NCBI GenBank assembly: GCA_009926295.1
Contig: RFPF01000068.1
Coordinates: 1 to 13,202 of the forward strand
Length of the DNA stretch: 13,202 nucleotides
Direction: 5' to 3'
From: Planctomycetia bacterium
Lineage (GTDB): Bacteria; Planctomycetota; Planctomycetia; Pirellulales; UBA1268
Part shown: positions 7,082-13,202 of the stretch, in pieces
Position numbering within the stretch: position 1 is the first letter of the stretch
Layout of the letters: the number at the start of each line of letters is the position of its first letter
Notes under the pieces: model-generated
What the model was told of the DNA's origin: nothing
The model's input: only the letters and a program-made list of their open reading frames with translations
Databases searched by the model: none
Translations under genes and position numbers: made by a program

Positions 7082-8325
7082 ACGGCGACTGGCGTACATG
7101 GCTCATGATCGGTGCCGTGGGCTTCGGCGGACCTGCCGGGCAGGTGGCGATCCTGCACCGCGAGCTCGTCGAGCGGCGGCGCTGGCTCGATGAGGAGGAG
7201 TTTCTGGCCGCGCTGCGGGTGTGCATGCTGCTGCCGGGCCCCGAGGCGCAGCAGCTCGCGACCTACGTCGGCTGGCGTCGGGGCGGCTTCGGCGGAGGAC
7301 TGCTGGCGGGAACGCTCTTCGTGCTGCCGGGGGCGGTGCTCGTCACCGCGCTGGCGTGGCTTCATGCTGCCGGGGGCTCATGGCCGCTCGTCGCCGCCGC
7401 GTTCACCGGCACTCGGCCCGCCGTCGTGGCGCTGGTCGCCCTGGCGGCGTGGCGGATCGGCCGCAAGTCGCTCACGTCGTCGGCCGCGGTCGTGATCCTC
7501 GTGGCGGCGACCGCCGCACTGGCGTCCGGGGTGCCGTTTCCCGCGGTCGTGTTGGCCGCGGGCCTGCTCGGCTGCGTCCTGCTACCGGCATCGGAGTCGA
7601 AATCCACGGCGGAGTCGGCGGCGGAGTCGTCGCCACAGGTCGCCGGCGGCGGTGTGCGGCATTTCGTGGTGGTCGCCGCCGCGGCTGCGATCCTCTGGGC
7701 CGCGTGTCTGTGGGGCGTGACGGAGGCGCACGCGGCAGGCGGCCGGGGAACCGCGATCGCACGGCTGTTCACGACCACCACGCTGCTCTCGCTCGGCGGT
7801 GCTTATGCCGTCGTGCCCTGGGCGCTCGACGAATCGGTGGCCCGCGGCTGGCTCGATGCCGACGAACGCTTCACGGCGCTGGCGATGGGCGAGGCCACGC
7901 CCGGCCCGCTGATCCTCGTGGTGACGTTCATCGGCTTCATGGCTGGCTGGAAGGCGGTTCCCGACGCCGCCGCGGCAACGGGGCTCGCGGGCGCGTCGAT
8001 CGCCACACTGTTCGCATTCCTGCCCTCGTTCGCGCTGATCTTCGGCCTGGCGCCCGTCGTGCGGAAAGTTCATGCGGGCTCTCGTCTCGGTCGCGCGATG
8101 ACGGGTGTCGGCGCAGCGGTGGTGGCCGCGATTCTCCTGCTCGCGCTCCGGCTCGCGATGGACGCCTTCCTCCCGGCCGGCAGGATCGACCTGCTGGCGA
8201 TCGTAGTCGCAGCGGCCGGGGCCGCGGCCCTCGTCACGGGACGGGCTCCGACACCGGTCGTGGTGGTCGCCGCCGCCGCGGTCGGTGCGGTGGCGAGCCT
8301 CATGGGCGGCTCGGGCCTGTGGTAG
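7078..8325 (+). CDS. chrA: Chromate-type (CHR family) transporter, two-domain form
   Basis: Integral inner-membrane protein of 415 residues and about ten hydrophobic segments, with the duplicated CHR architecture. The N-terminal half has GFGGPAGQVAILHREL (15-30), RRRWLDEEEF (33-42) and LLPGPEAQQLATYVGWRR (51-68). The C-terminal half repeats the plan with LSLGGAYAVVPW (237-248), GWLDADERFTALAMGEATPGP (257-277) and FIGFMAGW (284-291). An Ala/Ser/Glu-rich linker (171-187) joins the halves. Characterised members export chromate by exchange or symport. Many CHR proteins have no proven substrate, so chromate is a family-level call. ATG 7078 overlaps the preceding TGA (ATGA). The open frame extends much further upstream, but that part only mirrors the two preceding genes in another frame. 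No chrB-type regulator or other metal-resistance gene is adjacent. Confidence 0.9.
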   Translation: MNGDWRTWLMIGAVGFGGPAGQVAILHRELVERRRWLDEEEFLAALRVCMLLPGPEAQQLATYVGWRRGGFGGGLLAGTLFVLPGAVLVTALAWLHAAGGSWPLVAAAFTGTRPAVVALVALAAWRIGRKSLTSSAAVVILVAATAALASGVPFPAVVLAAGLLGCVLLPASESKSTAESAAESSPQVAGGGVRHFVVVAAAAAILWAACLWGVTEAHAAGGRGTAIARLFTTTTLLSLGGAYAVVPWALDESVARGWLDADERFTALAMGEATPGPLILVVTFIGFMAGWKAVPDAAAATGLAGASIATLFAFLPSFALIFGLAPVVRKVHAGSRLGRAMTGVGAAVVAAILLLALRLAMDAFLPAGRIDLLAIVVAAAGAAALVTGRAPTPVVVVAAAAVGAVASLMGGSGLW

Positions 8326-8335
8326 CATCGCGGGC

Positions 8336-9370
8336 ATGCAGGCCTTCGACCCGGAGCGCTACTCGCGCCAGATTCGCTTCGCCCCGCTCGGGGCCGACGG
8401 CCAGGCGCGGCTGGCGGCCGGCCGCGTGGCGGTCGTCGGCTGCGGAGCCTTGGGGAGCGTGGTCGCGCTGGCGCTGGTGCGGGCCGGCGTCGGGTTCGTG
8501 CGGGTCATCGACCGCGACGTTCCGGAGCTCTCGAACCTCCCGCGGCAGGCGCTGTTCGACGAGGCCGATGTCGCCGCCGGACTTCCGAAGGCGGTGGCTG
8601 CTGCCGTCCATCTGCGCGCTATCAACTCGGCGGTCACGATCGAGCCGGTGGTCGCCGACCTGGCCGCTGCAAACGTGGGCGACCTGCTCGCGGCGTGCGA
8701 CGTCGTCGTGGACGGCACCGACAATTTCGAGGCCCGGTTTCTCGTCAACGAGTTCTGTTGCCGTGCGGCGCGGCCGTGGGTGCACGGTGGTGCGATCGGT
8801 GCGGAAGGCCGGGTGCTCACGATCGTGCCGGGCCGCACCGCCTGCCTGCGCTGCCTCGTCCCCGACCCCCCCGCTCCCGGTATGCTGCCCACCTGCGAAA
8901 CCGCCGGCATCATCGGGCCGGCGGCGCTCGTCGTGGGAGCCGTCGAGGCGGCGGAGGCGATCAAGGTGCTCGTCGGCGCCCACGACAAGACCGCGGGCCG
9001 GATGCTCGTCTGCGATCTCTGGGAGCACGTGTGGCGGACGATCGATCTGTCGGTTCTGGCTGCCACGGGCTGCCCCACCTGCCGCGGTGGCGATTTTCCT
9101 TGGCTCGATGGCAGGCTGGGCGGGCGGCCGACGACCCTCTGCGGGCGTGACGCAGTGCAGGTGATGCCGGCCGCGGGCGGCGTCGACCTCGCGGCGCTGG
9201 CCACGCGGCTCGCCACCGCCGGGCGGGTCAGCGCGAACGCGTGGATCGTGCGGGCCTGCGTGGAGCCCGGGATCGAGATCGCCGTGTTCGCCGACGGCCG
9301 CGCGATCGTGTCGGGCACGCGCGACGAGGCCCGGGCCCGGGGGATCGTCGCCAAGTACATCGGGGCCTAG
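8336..9370 (+). CDS. ThiF/MoeB/HesA-family E1-like adenylyltransferase
   Basis: Family members adenylate the C-terminal glycine of a ubiquitin-like sulfur carrier (ThiS, MoaD or similar) for thiamine, molybdopterin or other sulfur-insertion pathways. The 344-residue protein opens with the family signature RYSRQIRF (8-15). It then has the nucleotide loop GCGALG (35-40), D59 and R61 of the IDRD strand, NLPRQ (67-71), K85, DGTDNFEARF (126-135), Cys187 in the TCETAGIIGP loop (candidate catalytic cysteine), and two zinc-type pairs, C170/C173 (CLRC) and C246/C249 (CPTC). Residues about 265-344, from LCGRDAVQV to ARGIVAKYIG, form a small extra C-terminal domain and not a rhodanese domain. ATG 8336 lies 10 nt after the transporter stop, without a clear Shine-Dalgarno, so reinitiation is plausible. 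An in-frame ATG at 8285 would overlap chrA and adds residues unlike the family. No carrier gene is nearby, so thiF and moeB cannot be told apart here. Confidence 0.9.
   Translation: MQAFDPERYSRQIRFAPLGADGQARLAAGRVAVVGCGALGSVVALALVRAGVGFVRVIDRDVPELSNLPRQALFDEADVAAGLPKAVAAAVHLRAINSAVTIEPVVADLAAANVGDLLAACDVVVDGTDNFEARFLVNEFCCRAARPWVHGGAIGAEGRVLTIVPGRTACLRCLVPDPPAPGMLPTCETAGIIGPAALVVGAVEAAEAIKVLVGAHDKTAGRMLVCDLWEHVWRTIDLSVLAATGCPTCRGGDFPWLDGRLGGRPTTLCGRDAVQVMPAAGGVDLAALATRLATAGRVSANAWIVRACVEPGIEIAVFADGRAIVSGTRDEARARGIVAKYIGA
9367..9370. other. Shared CTAG: overlapping stop codons of two convergent genes
   Basis: CTAG is its own reverse complement. TAG at 9368-9370 ends the E1-like gene on the + strand, and TAG at 9369-9367 ends the ABC ATPase gene on the - strand. 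The coding regions overlap tail to tail by 4 bp, leaving no room for an intergenic terminator. Transcripts from each side must end inside, or run past, the opposite coding sequence. Confidence 0.9.
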
Positions 9371-10902
9371 CCGGTCGCGGCCTCGAGGATCTTGTGTTCG
9401 GTGGCCTCCGCGCGGGAGAACTCCGCGGTCAGCCGGCCCTCGGCGAGCACGAGAATGCGGTCGGAGAGCGTGAGCAGTTCGGGCAGTTCGCTCGACGTCA
9501 GCAGCACGCCCATGCCCCGACGACAGAGCCGGTCGATGAGGGCGTAGAGTTCGGCCTTCGCACCCACGTCGATGCCGCGGGTCGGGTCGTCGAGCAGAAG
9601 GATTCGCGGCTCCGTCAGCAGCCAGCGGCCGATGATGCACTTCTGCTGGTTGCCCCCCGAGAGGCCGGTGATTGCGGCGTGCGGACCGGGGGTCTTCACC
9701 CCCGTGTCGCGGATCGGGCCTGCGACGAGCGCCTCCTCGCGGGCCCGGCTCAGCAGGCCGCCACGCGCGGCCTCGGCGAGGCTGCAGAGGCTCACGTTGC
9801 CGGCGACGTCGAGATCGGGAAACAGGCCGAGCCGCTTGCGATCTTCCGTGACCATCGCGATCCCGGCGGCGCAGGCCTCGCTGGGATGCGCGAACCGCTC
9901 CGGCCGGCCGTCGATCCGAATCTCGCCCTTCCACCCCGGGGGCGACACGCCGAAAATCGTCTCGAGGAGCTCCGTGCGGCCCGCGCCCATCAGGCCCGCC
10001 ACGCCCACGATCTCGCCGGCGCGGAGGTCGAGCGACACGTCGGAGAGGCGGTAGCCCCGCGGGTGCTCCGGCCACGGGAGCGTGAGGCGTTCGACCTCCA
10101 GCAGCTTGTCACCGCGGGGCCGCGGTTCGTGGAAGGAGTGGCCGGCGATCTCGCGACCGACCATCCACCCGGTGATCTCCCGCGGCGTCGTCGCGGCCCG
10201 GTCGACGGTGCGGACGTGGCGGCCGTCGCGGAGCACCGTCATCCGGTCTGCGAGCCGGAAAACCTCGTCCATCTTGTGGGAGATGTAAAGAATCGTGGTC
10301 CCACGTTCCCGCAGCCGTTGGATCGTGCGCTCGAGCCGGGCCGATTCCGCCTCGGTGAGAGCACTGGTGGGCTCGTCCATCACGAGGATCGAGGCATCGA
10401 GCGAGAGGGCCTTGGCGATCTCGACGAGCTGCTGGTCGCCCACCCGGAGGCCGCCGGCCCGGGCGCGTGGCGACACGCCGCATTCGAGCATCCGGAGAAT
10501 CCGGGCCGTCTCGTCCTCCATCGTCGCATCGTCGATGAAGCCGAGTCCGCCGCGGCGCTCGCGGCCGAGGAACACGTTGGCCGCCACCGAAAGGTCTTCG
10601 ACGAGGTTGAGTTCCTGATGGATGATCGCCACGCCGGCCCGCTCGGCATCGCGGGTGCCGGTGAAGCGGGCCGAAAGCCCGTGGATCATGAGCGTGCCCG
10701 CGTCGGGCCGGTACACCCCCGAGAGTATCTTCATGAGCGTGCTCTTGCCGGCGCCGTTCTCGCCGCAGATGGCGTGAAGTTCGCCGCGACGCACGTCGAG
10801 AGACACGTCGTCAAGCGCCACCACTCCCGGAAAACGCTTCGTGATCCCGCGCATCATGATCGCAGTGCCGCCGAACCCGTGGTCGGTCGGGGGCGTGGTC
10901 AT
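9367..10902 (-). CDS. Sugar ABC transporter ATP-binding protein (RbsA/MglA type)
   Basis: Cytoplasmic energy-coupling subunit with two fused nucleotide-binding domains, 511 residues, the usual size for the family. Domain 1: Walker A GENGAGKST (47-55), HQELNLVEDLSVAANVFLG (95-113), signature variant LRVGDQQLVEIAKAL (152-166), Walker B ILVMDEPTS (172-180), switch His in YISHKMDEV (206-214). Domain 2: degenerate Walker A GLMGAGRTE (303-311, Lys replaced by Arg as is usual in RbsA/MglA), VTEDRKRLGL (351-360), signature LSGGNQQK (414-421), and Walker B ILLLDDPTRGIDVGAK (434-449). There Asp439 stands where Glu is normal. The ATG at 10902 overlaps the permease stop by 4 nt and has GAGG 5 nt upstream. 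The open frame continues far upstream through the permease region, but that is out-of-frame reading. The cargo sugar is not determined. Confidence 0.94.
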   Translation of the reverse strand: MTTPPTDHGFGGTAIMMRGITKRFPGVVALDDVSLDVRRGELHAICGENGAGKSTLMKILSGVYRPDAGTLMIHGLSARFTGTRDAERAGVAIIHQELNLVEDLSVAANVFLGRERRGGLGFIDDATMEDETARILRMLECGVSPRARAGGLRVGDQQLVEIAKALSLDASILVMDEPTSALTEAESARLERTIQRLRERGTTILYISHKMDEVFRLADRMTVLRDGRHVRTVDRAATTPREITGWMVGREIAGHSFHEPRPRGDKLLEVERLTLPWPEHPRGYRLSDVSLDLRAGEIVGVAGLMGAGRTELLETIFGVSPPGWKGEIRIDGRPERFAHPSEACAAGIAMVTEDRKRLGLFPDLDVAGNVSLCSLAEAARGGLLSRAREEALVAGPIRDTGVKTPGPHAAITGLSGGNQQKCIIGRWLLTEPRILLLDDPTRGIDVGAKAELYALIDRLCRRGMGVLLTSSELPELLTLSDRILVLAEGRLTAEFSRAEATEHKILEAATG

Positions 10903-12125
10903 GCGGGCCTCGCCGTCGTGTCCCGTCGGGCTTCCCAGGCCTTGAGCGCGCCGAGGCAGACGGCCGCGGCGAGCCCCGCCGCCAGCCCGGCCCGGGGCGA
11001 GGCCGTCATCGCAACGACGCCGCCCGCGAGCAGCGCGAGCGCGGGAATGGCGCAGAGGCCCAGGGCGCCAGGCAGCAGCCGGCGGCCACCCTTGGCCATC
11101 TGCCCCACCTGGGAGAACGTGACGGCGAGGACGACGACCACGCCCACGATCAGCCCCTCGTAGATCTCGGACTCCGTCTTGATCACCTTGGACACCGCGT
11201 CGATCACCACGCGGAGAAAGATCGTTCCGAGCACGGTGCCGGGGACGGTGCCCACGCCCCCGGACAGCGAACAGCCACCGACGACCGCCGCGGCGATCGC
11301 ATTGAGTTCGTGGCCCCGGGCCTGGTTGGCGGGCGCTGCCACCGACTCGTTGGCGACGTAGAAGAGCCCCGCGAGGGCGGCCGTCATGGCGGCATAGCAG
11401 TAGGCGAACCACTTCACGTTGTCGGTGCGGATGCCCGCGAGCCGGGCCGCCTGCTCGTTGCCGCCGAGGGCGTGGATGTGGCGACCGAGGACGGTGCGGG
11501 TGAGCAGAAGCCAGGTGATGAACGCGAGCACGCCGAAGACGGCGACCGGAATCCAGACGTTGTCGCGGACGACCTTGAACATCGGGTCGTAGACGTTGAT
11601 CTGGCTGTTCTTCGTGGGGAGCAGGGCGGCGGTGGTGCTCGTCGCCAGGGCCCGGGCGAGGCTGCGGAGCCCCACGAGCGTGGCCAGGGTGGCGATGAAC
11701 GGCGGAAGCCGCACGGCCGTGATCAGCCAGGTGTGGAGCGTGCCCACGAGAAATCCGGCAAGAAGGCTCGCCAGGCAACCGGCCACGACGACGGCCCCAC
11801 CCACCGGCTTGAAGCCCACCATCTCGGTCGGGGCCAGTGCGAGCATCGTCGAAGCGCAGACGGTGGTGGACAGCGCGATCATGGAGCCGGCGGAAAGGTC
11901 GATGCCCCCGGCGATGATCACGACCGCGGCACCGAGGGCGAAGATGCCGAGCATCGCCGTGCTCCGGGCGATGTCGCGGAGGCTGGCGAGCGGCTGGAAC
12001 CAGTAGGAATGGTTGGCATCGACGACCGCCGTGAGCGCCACGGCGAGGACGATCGCGGCCAGCAGGGCCCATTCGCTGCGACGCAGGAGAAAGCCTCCGG
12101 CGGAGGGAGGGAGAGGATCGGCCAT
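10899..12125 (-). CDS. Sugar ABC transporter permease (RbsC family)
   Basis: Membrane subunit of the BPD_transp_2 type, forming the sugar channel with the ATPase below. The 408 residues have about ten hydrophobic segments. Conserved motifs are AGGIDLSAGS (72-81), the ATPase-contact loop GRHIHALGGNEQAARLAGI (214-232), and GHELNAIAAAVVGGCSLSGG (271-290) running on into VGTVPGT. RbsC-like permeases usually have about 320-350 residues and end soon after the segment matching 320-340 here. This one adds two further hydrophobic segments (about 350-374 and 378-396) before a basic tail. A hydrophilic stretch at about 166-190 separates two membrane blocks. The ATG at 12125 lies 34 nt after the stop of the binding-protein gene; no strong Shine-Dalgarno is seen. 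The stop overlaps the ATPase start (ATGA), suggesting translational coupling. Confidence 0.93.
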   Translation of the reverse strand: MADPLPPSAGGFLLRRSEWALLAAIVLAVALTAVVDANHSYWFQPLASLRDIARSTAMLGIFALGAAVVIIAGGIDLSAGSMIALSTTVCASTMLALAPTEMVGFKPVGGAVVVAGCLASLLAGFLVGTLHTWLITAVRLPPFIATLATLVGLRSLARALATSTTAALLPTKNSQINVYDPMFKVVRDNVWIPVAVFGVLAFITWLLLTRTVLGRHIHALGGNEQAARLAGIRTDNVKWFAYCYAAMTAALAGLFYVANESVAAPANQARGHELNAIAAAVVGGCSLSGGVGTVPGTVLGTIFLRVVIDAVSKVIKTESEIYEGLIVGVVVVLAVTFSQVGQMAKGGRRLLPGALGLCAIPALALLAGGVVAMTASPRAGLAAGLAAAVCLGALKAWEARRDTTARPA

Positions 12126-12159
12126 GGGCGGGTGGTCCGTGGGATGACGACGGGCCGCT

Positions 12160-13202
12160 TCAGGAACTCGACAGGCCGTACTTCGCCAGCCAGGCGCGGA
12201 ACTCCGACAGCGGCATGTACTCCGTGGCGCCCTGGCCGCCCTCGATGTCGGCGGGCTTCACGAGCGGTTCGCTGTCGGGCACGATCAGCCGCAGGCCGGT
12301 GGTGTAGATGTCGCCGTCCGGCTCGCCCGCCCTGGGGAACATCTCCTTGATCGCCGCCTCGTCGCCGGCGTGCATCGCGAGCAGGAGCCGGACCGTCTGG
12401 ATCCCCATCTCGAAGGGATTCTGCACGACCATCGCGTCGATCTGGCCGGCGGCCATTCGCTCGATCGCCACGGCCTGGGCGTCGAAGGTGACCGTCGTGA
12501 TCCGGTCGCGGACCTTCCGCTCCTCGACCACTTCCGCGATCGCCGGGGCGTTGTAGGCCCAGATGCCGACGAGCGCCACGAGGTCGGGATGGTTGACGAG
12601 CGCCGTGCGGACGTTGTCGCGGGCCCGGGCGAGGTCCATCTCGTCGCTCATGCGGTCGGCCTCCCCGAAAGCCCCGCCGACCGCCTCCTTGAACCCGTTC
12701 ATCCGGGCCCGTGCGTTGTCGTTGTCGGTGAAGCCGGCGAACTGCACGTAACCGCCCGACGTCCTGCCGCGGGCCCCGAGGATCGCCTTCGCGGCGGCGC
12801 CCAGCAGTCTGCCGCCCACGACGTTGTCGGTGCCGATGTAGTAGCGGCGGGCATCGCGGAACATGCCGCGATTCACGTCGCCGTCCACCGTGATCACCTT
12901 CACTCCCTTCGCAGCGAGATTCCTCATCTCCTCCACGATCGCGGCGTTTTCCGCCTGGATGACGGAGATCGCGACCCCGGCGACGTCCCCCTGGCTGGCG
13001 AGCTGGCGGAGTTTCTCGATCTGGCCCTGGGCGGTGCCGTTGCCCTTTTCCATCGCAACCCGCAGGCCCCGGTCCGAAAGACCCGACCGCTTGGCCCCCT
13101 CGACGAGCCCGGCATTGCAGGCGTCCCAGAAGGGGTCGTCCCCGTTGGTGATGAAGACGAAGCGTTTGACCGCGTTGGCGGTCGCATCGCCCGCGGGCGA
13201 TG
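12160..13202 (-). CDS. Periplasmic sugar-binding protein of ABC transporter (5' end outside window)
   Basis: Substrate-binding component of the importer, of the RbsB-like Peripla_BP_4 fold. The frame stays open to the right edge, so the start and any signal peptide lie outside. A Met codon at 13053 is internal, because the 49 codons before it encode the first strand and helix of the fold (KRFVFITNGDDPFWDACNAG). 346 complete residues are visible. FITNGDDPFW (16-25 of the visible part) corresponds to the first ligand-contact loop of RbsB. VITVDGDVNRG, AGFTDNDNARARMNGF (the usual ligand-contact Arg region), FDAQ (D240) and VVQNPFEMG (Q260) correspond to later contacts. The Asp and Gln equivalent to RbsB D215 and Q235 appear to be kept. 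VDGD replaces the Asp-Arg pair of RbsB, so ligand specificity may differ. A ribose, galactose or similar monosaccharide is a family-level guess. It is the first visible gene of the operon. Confidence 0.92.
   Translation of the reverse strand, partial: SPAGDATANAVKRFVFITNGDDPFWDACNAGLVEGAKRSGLSDRGLRVAMEKGNGTAQGQIEKLRQLASQGDVAGVAISVIQAENAAIVEEMRNLAAKGVKVITVDGDVNRGMFRDARRYYIGTDNVVGGRLLGAAAKAILGARGRTSGGYVQFAGFTDNDNARARMNGFKEAVGGAFGEADRMSDEMDLARARDNVRTALVNHPDLVALVGIWAYNAPAIAEVVEERKVRDRITTVTFDAQAVAIERMAAGQIDAMVVQNPFEMGIQTVRLLLAMHAGDEAAIKEMFPRAGEPDGDIYTTGLRLIVPDSEPLVKPADIEGGQGATEYMPLSEFRAWLAKYGLSSS

Noticed and set aside
7590..7632. Repeated GCGGAGTCG units
   Set aside because: They encode the Ser/Glu/Ala-rich linker between the two CHR domains; low-complexity coding sequence with no sign of a regulatory repeat.
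7221..9164. + strand frame of 647 codons across the transporter and E1-like genes
   Set aside because: It is a +1-type shadow of chrA and the E1-like gene, with Arg-rich low-information sequence. Both real genes carry clear motifs in their own frames.
9241..11163. + strand frame of 640 codons antisense to the ABC ATPase and permease
   Set aside because: Its translation mirrors the ATPase and permease codons and has no domains. The - strand genes are certain.
10903..12072. Upstream extension of the ABC ATPase frame
   Set aside because: It is an out-of-frame reading of the permease gene; the ATPase motifs begin after the ATG at 10902.
12924..13187. - strand frame of 87 codons near the right edge
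   Set aside because: It is a frame shadow of the sugar-binding protein gene, whose own frame is open to the edge and encodes the family's N-terminal fold.

Overview
This is a high-GC, gene-dense stretch of bacterial chromosome with nine protein-coding genes and almost no intergenic DNA. No rRNA, tRNA, CRISPR array or insertion sequence is visible. A planctomycete, perhaps of the Pirellulales, is my best guess. It rests on the style of the small Cys-containing lipoprotein at the left edge, the stand-alone Aas-type AMP ligase, the E1-like protein with a short extra C-terminal domain, and the sugar ABC system. This is recognition by eye and has not been tested phylogenetically.

Left part (1-4450): two short hairpins precede a small lipoprotein gene on the + strand. 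Its open frame runs antisense into the 3' end of glgC. On the - strand, leuS (leucyl-tRNA synthetase) is followed after about 25 nt by glgC (ADP-glucose pyrophosphorylase for glycogen synthesis), so the two look co-transcribed. The GlgC is of the cyanobacterial/plant type by sequence.

Middle part (4451-9370): a 55-bp divergent intergenic region separates leuS from a compact + strand operon of four genes. They encode an Aas-like AMP-dependent acyl ligase, a divergent protein with GH2-like sequence that appears to have lost key catalytic residues, a two-domain chromate-type (CHR) transporter, and a ThiF/MoeB-like E1 adenylyltransferase. The first three genes are joined by 4-nt start/stop overlaps (GTGA, ATGA) and the fourth follows after 10 nt. 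The products have no obvious common pathway.

Right part (9367-13202): a - strand ribose/galactose-type ABC importer operon in the order substrate-binding protein (5' end beyond the right edge), permease, duplicated ATPase. The permease and ATPase genes overlap by 4 nt. The ATPase gene ends in the same CTAG tetranucleotide that ends the E1-like gene on the other strand.

The items most worth a second look are the four-gene operon with its degenerate GH2-like member, the lipoprotein with a hairpin-embedded ribosome binding site and a long antisense tail, and the shared CTAG double stop.
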